From Molanna angustata (taxonomy: Eukaryota; Arthropoda; Insecta; Trichoptera; Molannidae): 64,000 nt of DNA. Shown one piece after another: positions 42,501 through 54,129 of the stretch. How positions within the stretch are numbered: the first letter of the stretch is position 1; the number at the start of each line of letters is the position of its first letter. The position numbers and the translations under genes are program-made. The notes under the pieces were generated by a model that saw nothing but the letters and a program-made list of their open reading frames with translations, was not told the origin of the DNA and did not search any database. The DNA is taken from the NCBI GenBank assembly GCA_963576475.1, contig OY754970.1, positions 25,479,091 to 25,543,090 on the forward strand, written 5' to 3'.

Positions 42501-45500
42501 GTTTATAGTTTGGTACGTATTCTCCAAATAAACATACTATCGCCACCGACAGTTGGATCTCATGTGTTACATGCAACTATTATTTATTAGGATATTAAAA
42601 AGATTCGGGTTGTAGGATGGTGAAAACACAATTTATAAGATCGTTCTACAGTTGAACTGCTGTGTTAACAAAGGAGTTCGAGAAGCTAATACTGGTTAGT
42701 GTATGTTGAAGGTTTACTGTGAATAAACTTTGCACTCAAAAATTATAATCATTCTATTAATCTGATATAGACTAAAAATGTTCGTTCATCTCCAAAAACG
42801 ATTAAAATGATTCAATGCATTTTTGGGCAAAACAAATTTTATGGTACCTACTTCTCAAATTTATAAATTAACTATGTCATAAAGAATTTGTACTTTTTTA
42901 AATGATGGTTTGTTTGAATACTTTTAACGATGTTATAATAATAATATATGTACATGCAGCCATGCAGGTATAATATATTACTGTTGATAGTATAAAAACA
43001 TCGGAATTAACAAATATCATTAAGTGTGCCTATGTATGTACATAGATACTAGATTATAATTGTTACTTGAATGGTTCCTGTAGTCTTAACTGGAGGTATT
43101 TATTTGTTTATTAAAAAAAGGTACATCAACAGACATCCAGCTTACTATTTTCATAAAAAGAAAACAATTTTGGTTAGTACTAGTTGCATGTAACACATGA
43201 GATCCAACTGTCGATAGCGATAGTATGTATAGTTGAAGAATATGTACCAAACTATAAACCCATAAATACAAATTATTGAATATTTTCAGATATTTTGTTT
43301 TCTATACAACATATGTAGGTATGTATGTCAAGATCAAGATGAGGAGGAAGATCCTTTTTTCCTACCCAGAATATGAAAATAGCATGATGGTATGTATGTA
43401 TGTTTGGAGATGAAGTATCAAACTATTAAGTCTTCTTACATATTGTGTATAGGCGACTGCCATACAAAATGTATGAAGCGATGTCGTCACTAAATTCAAT
43501 TTTTAAAAAAAAGGTTAAAAAAAAATTGAGATCTTCTACTACAATTTAAGTATTTTTTATAGAAAATTAAATTATCTAGTTGGGGTGTTTCGGCTTTTTT
43601 CGATAATTGTAAAAGTTTTGGAAATATAGGCAGTTAAACTCATAAATTTATCATAAAAAAAATATTTTTCTTAATAAAAAATGTTTGAGAAACCTTGGAA
43701 TTTTTTTGAATAAATTAATTTGAGATTTTGTATTTGTCTATATTTGTACCAATTTTCAGCGTTCTAGCTTTTATGGTTTCTGAGATATATGGAAAAATAA
43801 AGTAAAAATTCAAAAGTTGATAACCCCTGACTCAAACAAAAATTCGAAATTCTGAGTATAAAAGTTTTGTAAGCCTATAACTGTTTATATATTCTGAAAT
43901 TTTGGGCTCTGTAAATTGAGCGGATCAAAAGTTATAAGGGGGGGGGACACACACACACAGACACACACACACACACACACAGACACACGAAATGTTCTAC
44001 TCCGAATTCTGAGTAAATCCGTGTATGGAACATATATGCTGCGAAGCCTCTAAGTTGGTGTTTTTTGACTTCAAAGTTGGAAAAGCCGTGAAAAAAGTAG
44101 ACCTCTCCATACAATTCTCGCGTATTCTGGCTTGATACATTGTCGATATGTTAAGAGAACAAAGTTCTCCTGAACAAATCGACAGTTGGATTATAAGTGC
44201 TGGACGTCCAATTATGGATGCACACAAAATTACATGAGCTCAAATTACATCACACACGTAAGTTACACAAGTAAGAGTTACATAAATAAGAGAAAATTAG
44301 ATTACAAAAGTAACCAAATTTTCTCTTATTTACGTAACTCATTAATATTATTATATTCTCTTTTATTTTATTTTTTTTTTAAACAAAAAAAATGAATATG
44401 TCCTTGTTAAACAAGTACATATACATCTTCCTACGTTCCCTAAAATAAGCAAATAAATGCTTGTGCTTAGGTGAACGAAATCGGTCGAGGCAGGATTCGA
44501 ACTCGCGACCACTGAATTACTAGCCCAGCGCGCTAACCGTTCTGCCACCGACCCATCTATAAATGTTCTGAATAGTAAATAAATAATAGGTATTTATGAA
44601 AAAACTTTTTCAAAGTCTGTTTTTATAAATAACCAAACGTTCGAAACTTCAACTAATGTATATTTGCGGCGTTCGCATTTTTTATGAATCTTAAATATTT
44701 CAGTAGAGAACGGTTCATAATAATATAATTAGATGAAATATATTATTAAGCAGAAAGGTACATTTACACTATCTACATATTATATGTTCTACCTTTCCTC
44801 GAAAATACACCTGCCATTTTCAACTTAATTAAGTAGATAATTAATTATGTTGAAATGGAAAATAAATTTTAGTTCAACACACGTTGAAATTTTCACTTCC
44901 TCTTCATTGTGTTTAGAAACCCTACACGACTTATCTCACAAAATATGGAATAACTGGAATATGATTTTGTTAGGTTGAAATTTTCAGAATTAGGTAAGGC
45001 ATGAAATTAAATAAACATATTACACTGTATTTATAGTAAAAGTAAACCAGACAAATACGAGTAGGTATGCAATACACAAAGTATTCATCATTGGCTACGT
45101 GTTATATTTTTTACGTTTTATTCAAATATATATACTAATTATACTAATTTATTTATTTGAAAATCCGTTTATATCACTAAAAATTAAGCTAAAGATTTAA
45201 GTCATCATTATATATGGATTATGACCCTCTACTAGGGTATGCCTGTCCCAGGGTAGTGTTATGTGAATCTAATTATTTATATTCGTTATAGTGTAAATTA
45301 TTTTATATAAAATACCTACATACATAATATCGAGTTCACAAGGTTTAGTAGTAGGTTGAAGTGAGACAGAAGTGCAAGTGTAGGTACGTATTAGTGCAGC
45401 GTGAAAAATTACTTGATGTAATAATGCTAATATCATTTTGTTTTTTGTAAGTCAATTATATAATTATGTAGTAGGTAATATTAAATAAATTTTCAGTGTC

Positions 45501-48500
45501 TTTTCTCTCTTTCGTAATAAACCAGTTGCTTTTAAATTGTTACGTGAGTAAGTTCGTATGGATGGAAAGTTCATTTTAAAGAAGTTAAATAGTAAGTATT
45601 CAGACCATGTGTTGCCTTAGTTTTTGGTATTTCGTCGAGGTTTAGTAATATTGTACTTTAAAATATTAAACTATTTGATAACGACAGTTTTTCTGTAGAA
45701 ATATAAAAAAAATAAATTCAAAATATTTATCGCAAGGAAAATTTAAATTGATAATAAAATTCTTTCCCCTGTCGAAAAAACTGTATATCATTGTGTATTT
45801 TGAATTTGTCAAAAAATTCCGCAGTATTCCACAAAAATATCTACCTTAAATTTTTGGCTCCACCTCTTCCATACAGAAAAATATCTCTGGGACCAGTAAA
45901 CTTCTGTGGAGGTTCAGTGGTCGCATCTGTGGAACGACTAAAGAAACGTCTGGAGCAGGGTCCAGTTCCATAGGCTTCTCCGTCCTGTTGCAAGTCTACA
46001 AACTCGTATAATGCTTTGAATGAAACTGGTCTGGAAGCAATATTAAAAAAATATAGCACTTTCATATTGAGAATATCAGATGCATTTGATCGGATAGCCT
46101 AGTCTTCACACCATTTTTATTAAACATAACCTACAAAAGTTTGGTAAAAATACCAATTTAGTCATTTATTTTAATATTTTAGTTACTTTTTCTAATATAT
46201 AATGCAACTGGCTCGCGCCAGTCGCAATTATAACTACAAACAAACCTAACCAACCTATTTTTTACCAAACTTTTGTAGGTTAGGTTTACAAAAGTTGAAA
46301 AATTAAAACTATTCCAAATGACTAATTTAATATTTTTTTCTATCACAGTACCTAAATTATTTCCAGAAAGAGAATAGACAGATAGGCACCAAGAGGTCTG
46401 AAATGGAGACCGTGGTGTGAAAAGTGGAATAGGCCGGTCTCAGAAAAGATGAACCGATGATATTGTCCTCACTGGTAGTGGATGGGTACGAAAAAGCCAA
46501 AGAAGAGATGAGTGGAAACATCTAGAAAAGGCCTACATCCAGAAATGGAGAGTTGGCTGAAGGAAGAAGAATCTACTTATTGCGATTGTTTTACTGGTTT
46601 TCTCAAGAATCTTAATCCACCAGATCCTATACTGAAATGTGTATAACTACATAGTTTTTTCTGTCAGACAGATGTCTATACAATTGTATATCTACAGTTT
46701 ATTGTTTTATATTTAATTTTGGAATTATCAGTTTTGCTTCCGAACAGAAACCAAGAGATCAAATAGCCGAATTGACTTTGATAATTGTGAAAATAAACTA
46801 TTATGATTATACTGTTATGTTAATGCTGTTCCTTACTTTAGTGCTGTTGAATCGGCCAATCTTAGTTCCAGAGTCATGGAATCACCCGTAGATAAGAAAC
46901 TTTCAGCCAGAGCACAAGGCCTCGGTAATCTTGGAGCAGATGTTGTTTTATACCCTCTTCCCATTTGATCATATTTACCGTCGGGTAGTCCCAAGTCTTT
47001 TAATTTTGTATGAACTCTCGCATCATTCCTATCCATCCTTCCGTTTGAATCACCTCGGCTGTCGTAAACATATTTGTCATTTCCATCATCTCGACTTCTC
47101 GAAATCGATTCCCCAAATCTGTCGGTTTGTGAACCGTGTGATCCGAAAGATGATTGATCAATATTTCCACGATTTCTGTACATAACGTCGTCTATTTGAC
47201 CAAATCTTCCATTTGGTATTTGGGTCGTTGGGGCTCCATGGGGTCCTAGTAAGGAATGATCGCAAGAACGAGGTACACGATCTCTACAATATCTTGCTAA
47301 AATTGTGGCATTTCCTGGAGGTTTACCAACAGTGACTGGTTGGTCTAAGCTTCCAGTTCTAAGAGCTTTCCATTTCTCACGATCGCTAAAACAACAATTT
47401 GACGATATTTTAAAAATAAGACACATTATCAAATAATTACACATATTCAGCCAAAAATAATTGAAGAAAGCAGGTAAGGCTGCGTAAATGTAATAAATAC
47501 AGTGAAACCACAAAAAATAAATAGAATATAAATAACCAATGAATTCATGAAGAAGATAAATAATATTTTTGTTTGGTTTAATGGTAAATTAAATTATATA
47601 TACATATAAAATGCAATTATATAAATACCAAAATATGTCGCTACATCCTGGTGCAATTCTTAAGGGTCCATCCCAGACATTGAGATGACTGGCACATATT
47701 TCTTCTTCTGGTAACTGAGGACCGAGAGCTGATGTCACGTGAAATTTTAAAACTGATAGCCAAATTCGGTATCTGGGTGGAGGATAAGTAAATCCCGGTC
47801 TTCTCCAAGGGTATGGAGCTAGGGGTCGCATAGGACCAGGAGATGTAGGAACTGAAGTGTCTATGCCTTGCAGATGGTAAAGACATGTTGTATTAGGTGT
47901 AAGAGAATGCTGAGGACTTTCTAATACTCCTTTTCCGGTCCCTCTCAGCCAGAATTCACATGCTCTTTTATTTCTAGCATATGTTGGAGACTGTTGATCA
48001 ACGAATTTAACCTAGAAATATTTCGAAAATAATATTTATAGTTTTATAATAAATATACAAAAAAAGGTTTTTCGTGTAACGTTAAAACGTAGATTATACC
48101 AATAAAGATTGTCTGAAGAACATCGAAATTTTCCATGAAAAAAATCTCATCGATGAAACTAAATAAGTAATACTTAATCTTAAATTTAACTATATTATTT
48201 ACAAAATTAAAAATATAAATAGACATAACTACATAACTTACACAGGATTCAAGTAAATGTTTATTTTTACATACCTCAACTTCTAACTGGAATCCATGAA
48301 GCGACTGGATAGGTGCTGGGTGTAAAAAAGTCCCATAAGGGGATGTGGTGAATTCCACTAGTAGTTCTGGTCCACTAGAGACGGCATCAGGTACAGCTTC
48401 ACCACCTCCACAAAATTTTAAAATTACAGGATCTCTGGTTGTGTATCCATCGTATATTGTCACATAATCTTGTACATCGTCGCATTCCGTCCAAACCTTC

Positions 48501-49459
48501 AGAGTTCTTACGTGAGCGTTTGACTGCTGCTGTTGTTGTGAGGGTGCGTGTAAAGCTGATTGACTTCTAATGGAAATTAGCTGACCCTTTTTTTGTTGGA
48601 CTGTTATAAGGGCATGTTTTCCTTGGGGAACTTCATGTTGTCGCACAGCGTAATAGCAGGTAAGGTTTCTGGGATAGACTCCTGGGAAATTGGGAGATTG
48701 AAGTCTACAAATTTTTCGGTCACAATCGCTGAAGATTCGAGAGCAATAAGTACCCGATATGAGATCTCCGAGGTAGTATTCTTGACGGGAAGGAGGCAAG
48801 GGTTGGATCTCAGGGGGATCGTGGAAACGAGAAAGATTTCCATTTATTGGAGAAAATGGAATTGTCCCATCTGAAAGAAACAAAAATGAAGTAAGACTGT
48901 TTTGTATTTCCTAAATAGATTGATACATTAATTTAACCAATATATTCTGAAAATAAAATATATACATTATACATCATAATCTCATGGGTCTTTATTCTTA
49001 ATACTTGCACTGGTAGAATTTCAGACATTCAATTTACCTTTTGACTGCACAAAAATTTTTATCGTTGAAAATGATCGAATCCTTTGTGGAATCAAGTAGT
49101 AGCTTTCATAGCAATAAACAAAGTAGTTCTGAAATTATAATTTAATAAACGAATTATTTCTTACCAATGGCAGGTTCGACTCCTCCATACCTAACAGTGG
49201 CAAGATCTTTTCTAAGCATCTTATACTCCATCCTAAAGTCAAAGTTGTATCCGGTTTGATCTTTGGATAGTCTAAGCAATTTTACTGTCAGGGTGAGAGA
49301 TCTGGTTTCACTGTAGTAGACTGCAGGACCCCACGATGTTCCGCACCAAGATCCTCCGACCAAGGGTCTGCCCAATTCACCTATCTGTAGGGATCCATCT
49401 GGGCAACCATCAGATGTAAATGAGGTAAATCTTCCCAGTGTGAAGCTGTCTAGGGTCAA
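39244..49459 (-). CDS. multi-CUB, LDLa single-pass membrane protein (5' end missing)
   Basis: Eight GT-AG exons (49165-49459, 48275-48870, 47629-48011, 46837-47385, 45845-46030, 41191-41623, 39978-40390, 39244-39580) give 3192 nt in one frame: 1063 residues plus stop. In order: second half of a CUB domain; a full CUB (CRLQSPNFPGVYP...CGGGE); a third CUB (CLYHLQ...HLNVWDG) interrupted by a ~100-residue Asp/Ser/Gly/Arg-rich insert; two more divergent CUB-like modules; an LDLa (967-1001); a transmembrane helix (1003-1031); and a basic tail ending EVIC. Several NXS/T sites support an extracellular location. The layout resembles insect CUB/LDLa proteins such as Drosophila Culd or l(1)G0289, and less closely Neto; which one is not decided. 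Signal peptide exon(s) not found. Confidence 0.85.
39739..39955 (+). mobile_element. SINE family 1, copy b
   Basis: tRNA-like head with A box GTGGCACACAGTTGG and B box GGGTTCGATCTCC, then the shared body (GCTTCTCTGGGCTGGAAACA, TTGCCATATGACAATAAAC) and an ATT repeat tail. Best-preserved copy of the family. It lies antisense in the last intron, about 22 bp from an exon donor. Confidence 0.88.
39978..40390 (-). CDS. CUB/LDLa gene exon 7 of 8 seen
   Basis: Starts LNCQHHPWLIDPSMGHYLYV and ends VELIGRDTGTYSITWLEL-TK. This is a CUB-like module without a clean cysteine pattern. Acceptor ATTTCAG; donor AAAAG|GTCTGT, phase 2. Confidence 0.88.
40616..40729. repeat. 114-bp near-perfect palindrome
   Basis: 56-bp arms (40616-40671, 40674-40729) with about six mismatches around a 2-bp centre. 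Arms start GGGGGCAAGTCTGG and read ATTACCCATATCAT at the centre. A related fold-back lies at 60762-60949. Intron between exons 6 and 7. Confidence 0.9.
41191..41623 (-). CDS. CUB/LDLa gene exon 6 of 8 seen
   Basis: 144 codons: SCSYRFEAQRGERVKIVI, CMTHDSSRTYRLACL, then CLCSTPPKIIPFTFVSA and FEGTYEFVRSPICPKT. A divergent CUB module with a Cys-rich insert. Acceptor TTTTTTTCAG; donor GAG|GTAATT. Locally GC-rich. Confidence 0.9.
41741..42580 (+). mobile_element. Helitron-like element, copy C
   Basis: A|TCCAACTATCGA start; end ACCGACAGTTGGA, hairpin and GCAACTAT before T (CTAG changed to CTAT). The GT tract is almost lost. Located in the intron between exons 5 and 6. Confidence 0.87.
43121..44216 (+). 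repeat. small repeat split by Helitron copy D
   Basis: The left piece GGTACATCAACAGACATCCA and right piece GCTGGACGTCCAATTATG match the uninterrupted copy at 35699-35790. Confidence 0.7.
43180..44190 (-). mobile_element. Helitron-like element, copy D
   Basis: On the minus strand: A|TCCAACTGTCGA...TCGACAGTTGGA, hairpin, CAACTAG|T, where the flanking plus-strand bases are A43179 and T44191. (AC)n tract at about 43948-43986. No coding. Confidence 0.9.
44388..44556 (-). mobile_element. tRNA-derived SINE family 2, copy a
   Basis: The minus strand starts with a tRNA-like head: GGTCGGTGGCAGAACGGTTA (A box) and GAGTTCGAATCC (B box), closing CTCGACC. A shared tail follows (TTTCGTTCACCTA, GTACTTGTTTAACAAGGACA). 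The same head plus tail at 60484-60655 shows it is a SINE, not a tRNA gene. Confidence 0.87.
44557..45844. other. intron of the CUB/LDLa gene without recognised feature
   Basis: AT-rich. A short locally GC-richer piece at 45225-45260 (CCCTCTACTAGGGTATGCC) has no assigned role. Confidence 0.4.
45845..46030 (-). CDS. CUB/LDLa gene exon 5 of 8 seen
   Basis: Completes the third CUB (PVSFKALYEFVDLQQDGE) and opens the next module (GTGPCSRRFFSRST, QKFTGPRDIFLYGRGG). Acceptor CTTCCAG; donor TTAAG|GTAGAT; phases 2 and 2. Confidence 0.9.
46360..46572 (+). mobile_element. LINE fragment, 3' end of RTE-like family
   Basis: GGTCTGAAATGGAGACCGTG, GATGAACCGATGATATTGTC, GAAAAGGCCTACATCCAGAA and GAAGAAG follow the order of the C-terminal end in the 11881 LINE. 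Frames are broken. In the intron between exons 4 and 5. Confidence 0.75.
46837..47385 (-). CDS. CUB/LDLa gene exon 4 of 8 seen (with low-complexity insert)
   Basis: CDREKWKALRTGSLDQPVTV, ILARYCRDRVPRSC, then a ~95-residue Gly/Asp/Arg/Ser-rich stretch (FGSHGSQTDRFGE, SRDDGNDKYVYDSRGD), then CALAESFLSTGDSMTLELR. The insert splits a CUB between its last cysteines and is probably a disordered loop. Acceptor GTTTTAG; donor CTAAA|GTAAGG. Confidence 0.88.
47629..48011 (-). CDS. CUB/LDLa gene exon 3 of 8 seen
   Basis: CEFWLRGTGKGVLESPQHSL, TTCLYHLQG, a Pro-rich loop (SPGPMRPLAPYPWRRPGF), YRIWLSVLKFHV, EEEICASHLNVWDG. First half of a CUB. Acceptor TTTCTAG; donor TTTTG|GTATTT; phases 0 and 2. Confidence 0.9.
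48275..48870 (-). CDS. CUB/LDLa gene exon 2 of 8 seen (complete CUB)
   Basis: CDRKICRLQSPNFPGVYPRN, CYYAVRQHEVPQGKHAL, a Gln-rich loop, VWTECDDVQDYVTIYDGYTT, FCGGGEAV, GPELLVEFTTSPYG, GFQLEVEV. All four CUB cysteines are present. Acceptor TTTCTTTCAG; donor TTGAG|GTATGT. Confidence 0.92.
49165..49459 (-). CDS. CUB/LDLa gene, first exon seen
   Basis: LTLDSFTLGRFTSFTSDGCP, DGSLQIGE, GGSWCGTSWGPAVYY, LTLTVKLLRL, FRMEYKML: the second half of a CUB. Acceptor TTTGTTTCAG in phase 0 shows that at least one more exon lies upstream. Donor ATTG|GTAAGA. Confidence 0.88.
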
Positions 49460-50660
49460 CTGAAACAAAAATATTTATTTAATTATAATTATTGAACTAT
49501 GATCGATAAACATTCAAAGCAATCGTATGATTAATAATTTGTATGTATTTATTTTAGATTATTGGTTTGTGATAGGTATTTGCTATTGTTTTTATTCAAT
49601 CAAAACTCTTCTTTTTAGTTTGGCGATATAACAGATCTATGTAGTAAAAAAGATATAATTCTCTAAATACTTAACACAGTTATTACGATGACTTTAAATA
49701 ATAGTTAAGTAAACAAATAGCAGAATCAATTGAAACATATTGGCTTCATTATTTGACTTTATGTAGATCTAGATCGTCTATGATGTCAAGAATTTTGTAA
49801 CGAATGAATTTTTAATTTGGTAGACAGATTTCAATTTTGAGTTACAGAATTATTTCATGATTCATTGTGTGCATTCTTCAAAGCATGCAATTCATTGATA
49901 TAAATAAAAAAAAAGTATAGATCCTAGGATACCACATTGCGGTATTCCAAAAGATTATTATATTTTCCTTTTCAGAATTCAATTAGTCTCACTAAACTCG
50001 TAAATAATTATCCTTCTGTAATGTAATATGTTTGATATTTTTAACAAATTTATTTACTTCAGGATTTCAGCCCATAATCGCAACAAATTCAAAATATCGA
50101 AAGTATTGTGAGCTAAACAAAACCGGCAAGTCATGAGCAACTGACACTTATAAATAACGTATCATAAATCCAACACGCTCTACAAAATATAATACAAATG
50201 AAACTTATCACGATGGGAGTGTTTTTAAAAGCATTTCGTGTATGGAAAATTTTCGCCATCGATGCGAAATTCCCGTTTCAAGTTTATCGCGTAGAACGTG
50301 GAGGGCTGAAAATTTGCAAAATCATTATTTTGACCTGTCATCAGTCAAAATTTATTTTGAACTTCTTTTATGAAAAGCTGCTGTCTTAAGATTAAATTTT
50401 TTATCAACTAAAAGCTGAACATATTCATTTCACTATTTTTAATACTGTTAGATATTCTTTTACTTACTAACAATTTTGGATACTGAGGATATTATATCAT
50501 AAATAGCTATCATTTTTAGTGTAACAAATTGTTAAAAACAAACTAAGTCAACTAGTTAATAATCAAATACCTTCGTCAATAAGTCAGATTTTAGTGCATT
50601 TATCGAACAACGTCAGCTTTCTCTGTATATTTTTATATTGCATAAATATTTTTATCCAAA
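49460..50660. other. no supported feature
   Basis: AT-rich apart from about 50200-50330, where base composition is more balanced. The plus-strand frame 50198-50389 has no recognisable domain. Confidence 0.4.
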
Positions 50661-50664
50661 AAAA

Positions 50665-51715
50665 ATCTCAGTCGAGACGTGGGCGGTGACGAAAGGTCTA
50701 GATAATTGCAGAATTGGCTATAGATATTTCCAAATTTTCAAAAATATTTATGAAAAGGCCACATCCAATATACAACTTCATGAAACATCCAAGAAATTTT
50801 ACATTAGAAGAAGTGTCCGACAGGGTGACACTTTTTCTCCCAAACTATTTACATTGGCCCTCGAAGATGTCTTCAAAACTCTTGATTGGTCTAAGAAAGG
50901 CATAAATATAAACGGCGAGTATCTCAGCAATCTACGGTTCGGAGATGATATTGTCCAATTTGCCAAGGATGAGGAGGAATTGAAAACTATGCTGACAGAA
51001 ATAAATTCAGCCTGTGTGAACATCAGATTGAAGATGAATATCTCCAAGACCAAAATGATGAGTAACGCAGAAGAGTCCTTCCCATATCATAATAGATGGA
51101 GTGCAAATTGAAAGAGTAGACAGAAACATATATCTAGGCCATACCGTGATACCTGCTAAAGAAAATCAAGAGGCAGAAATAGGAGAAGACTTGGCCTTGC
51201 ATGGGCAGCTTTTGGAAAATTATCATACATTCTGAAATCCCATAAATACTCCCATTATTTGAAAAATAAGCTATTTGATGAATGTATTCTCCCAGTGCTT
51301 ACTTATGGAATGGAAACATCGGTCCTAACAAAACGAATAATATACAAGCTGTTAGTGACACAGAGAGCTATGGAGAGAAAGTTGCTGGGTATTTCAGACA
51401 GAAATCAGAATGTCATGATAAGAGAATGAACCAAAGTAGCCGATGTAGCGGAAAGGGTCGCTGGCCTTAAGTGGAGCTGGGGTGGGCATATTGCCAGGTG
51501 CCAGGATTCACGATGGACCAAAAAAATCATAGAATGGCGACCGAGAACAAGCCGAAGAGGTGTTGGCAGACCCTAGGCAAGGTGGTCTGATGACATCAAG
51601 AAATGTGCCGGAGGGAGATGGATGCAGTGTGCCCAAGACAGGGAGTTGTGGAGGATCAAGGGGGAGGCCTATGTCCAAGAATGGAAAAAAACAGCCTGAA
51701 GAAGAAGAAAAAAAT
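50665..51715 (+). mobile_element. RTE-like LINE fragment A2 (RT to C-terminus)
   Basis: Broken plus-strand frames read [75 protein letters not shown] and DDIKKCAGG, ending GAAGAAGAAG. The RT active site is FGDD rather than FADD. Stops near 51111 and 51428 and at 51573 show decay. It shares ~55 bp beyond the GAAGAAG end with the copy at 57390. Confidence 0.88.
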
Positions 51716-51837
51716 CTTAAATATTTTTTTTGTTTGAACAAACTTTGTAACAACTTTGCCAGTAACCAATAGACAAATAATTAGGTTTTCATTGTAATAA
51801 TCATAATAGAGTTCAATAAAAATAAATAGGAACAAAC

Positions 51838-52330
51838 CGATAAAGCAGCTGTTATAGCTGGCTGCCTCAGGGACATTGTCTGGAATAACAAACATATGCT
51901 CACAGAAAGTAAAACCAGAATCTACAAAACGTGTGTAAGACCCATAATGACTTATGCCATCGAAGCCAGAGCCGATACCATCAGAACAAAAAATCTCCTC
52001 CGGACTACTGAAATGAGGACGCTGCGCTCCATAGTGGGTGTAACACTCGTGGATAGAGTCCGGAACGAGGATATAAGAAGGAGATGTGATGTAGATGACG
52101 TCATCCGCTGGGGTAGAGGGCGAAGGCGTCAATGGAGAGACCACGTCGAGAGAATGGGAGACACGCGACTGCCCAAAATTGTCTCCGAGGAAGTCCCGGA
52201 GGGTCGCAGAGCAAGGGGGAGACCAGTAAAAAGATGGAGTGACAGCTGGACATCCTAGATAACAAGAAGCAGTCTCCGACTGATAAAAAAGGCCCTCGGC
52301 ATAAAACCAGAGGAAGAAGAAGAAAATAAT
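51838..52330 (+). mobile_element. RTE-like LINE fragment B2
   Basis: [84 protein letters not shown], then GAAGAAGAAG. A 120-codon frame (51896-52258) is open; the rest is truncated. Confidence 0.87.
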
Positions 52331-52789
52331 ACCGAGTAAAAAGAAACTTACCTACCAAGAAGTAAACAAATTCCAATAACAATACATTTCTAATATTCAA
52401 ACCGAATTTCTTGGCTTTATTAGTATATATTGCATTGCGTTCCCAAAGGTATAACTTTCTAGATATTTACTTTCAACTATGTCCAAACTTAATAGAAGTT
52501 TATCTTTACTTACTTTTGCGTATGCTAACAATGTGATATTTATACAGTTAGTAGTCAAAAGTATGATATTGTATCTACATTCTACAGCATTATGCCTATG
52601 TATATCATTATTCAAAAAATCAGACATCAGAAACTAATTCAACAAGAAACGTACATATTAACATGCCAATTAAAACTTGAGCAAAATACTTAGTTACTTA
52701 CTTTAAGGATCATTATTGTTTGTTATTTTTTTAAAAATGCATTTTTTTTATTCTATATTCTTGTGGTTAGTTTGTACCTAATAAATGAG
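52331..52789. other. no supported feature
   Basis: AT-rich DNA between a LINE and the inverted repeat arm. Confidence 0.4.
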
Positions 52790-53235
52790 GTGATGGCGTC
52801 TCGCACAGATGTCACCCCTGAACTGCGCCAGAAATTATAAGGACTGCTGCTTTCAATGTTCACAAATATACTAATTTCTCAATAGATGGCGTAACAAAAT
52901 AAGGTTTTTTCGTTACTTTATAGATGGCAATATCATAATTCCTTATTTCCAGGTGAATTGTTACACATTATTCAATTATATAGAACTTTCATAAATTACA
53001 TTGATAAGGGAACTCAATAAGAAGGCATAATTGGTGAACGTTGCGCAAGCGCATAAAGTGGTCACGTAAACCAGCCGATGGCAGGTCGTAAGTCCTGTAG
53101 GTGCCTTGAGTTCCTGGTTCTTCTATAATATCCCAACTTCGTCTCTATTGAGATGTTAAAAAGTTTGTCAAAAAAATATCGTTTGACTCCCGACAGGAAA
53201 AAAATCCAATTTTTGCGTAGGTATATACAAACTTG
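52790..53235 (+). repeat. long inverted repeat, left arm
   Basis: Blocks GTTGCGCAAGCGCATAAAGT, CCAGCCGATGGCAGGTCGTA, CCTGTAGGTGCCTTG, CAACTTCGTCTCTATTGAGA and TTTGACTCCC recur inverted at 56085-56480. The terminal block GAGGTGA...TCACCCCTGAACTGCGCC recurs in the same orientation at 56524-56570 and is itself roughly palindromic. No coding. Confidence 0.82.
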
Positions 53236-54080
53236 CGTCACGGGCCCTTACTAACGTGGGCCCATGATCAAAAAAATATTCGATTAATGGTACTGTTTTT
53301 ATACCTAAGTTATTTTCTCTTGTATTTTTCACTTTGAGCCCCAAAAGAGCCAACATATTTTTTTTTCAGTTTTTCAGGATACCTACTCCGTTATAAACAT
53401 TTCTGTGACAATGTGACGAGAATTTAAATTCAAAATAATTATTTAGGCCCAGGGTAAACATTTTGACTGAAAATAGAAATCGACCAAATGACCCGAAGGA
53501 AAATACAGCGGAATGAAAAATTCACCCAGAAAACCCCGCTTATTTGAATCGCGTTCCTTTATATCGCCAAAAAGGGTTTTCCCGAACGTTTTTCACTCAT
53601 TTCTGTAACTGAATATAAAGAATTTCCTTGCGGGAACGCCAAGCGTGTAAATAAGAAAATATATATTCCAATCCCTTCCTCTTAAATGATCCCTTCAGAA
53701 TAACATCCATTGAATCGAATATACTATTTGACGATTTATTATAATGGTGAATATTATGCTTATATTTTTATATGGAATCGAAATTTTATTATATGTAGAG
53801 TCAACAGCAACAAAACAGGTACTATTAATAATGTATGCAAAGTATTAATGTGTGGTCTTGGAAGTGAAGTTTTCACACACTTGTAAACAATAAGCAGAAA
53901 AATAGTGAACACACTAAATATGTTCAATTAATGATTTAAGTGACCCTTTTTTAATTGTCAAATGATTTCATGATCAGACTTAACTTTAAATATAGAAAAT
54001 CCTTCCGTAGTAAATATGTATATAAAAAAATCACACTTCATACTATAATTGATGTGTTAAAGTAGCAATTTTCAACACTT
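53236..54080. other. no supported feature
   Basis: Balanced base composition at 53430-53650 but no exon-like frame on either strand. Remainder AT-rich. Confidence 0.4.
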
Positions 54081-54129
54081 TGATGATTCTTATCTCTGAA
54101 TGCCACCACTACTCAGGGCTCATATTATC

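Noticed and set aside
44482..44553. Functional tRNA gene on the minus strand
   Set aside because: The A and B boxes and acceptor-like ends are good, but the same head with the same non-tRNA tail occurs at 60484-60655, so it is a SINE.
46931..47185. Plus-strand frame overlapping the CUB/LDLa exon
   Set aside because: It is a shadow of the minus-strand exon at 46837-47385, which has splice sites and correct phase.
50198..50389. Possible exon in a GC-balanced patch
   Set aside because: Neither strand gives a recognisable domain, and no matching splice sites in the phase required for the CUB gene were found.
51656..52144. 162-codon minus-strand frame
   Set aside because: It is antisense to LINE fragments A2 and B2, whose plus-strand frames carry the known motifs.
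53430..53650. Possible upstream exon of the CUB/LDLa gene
   Set aside because: Base composition is exon-like, but minus-strand frames contain stops and lack the Cys pattern of a CUB start.
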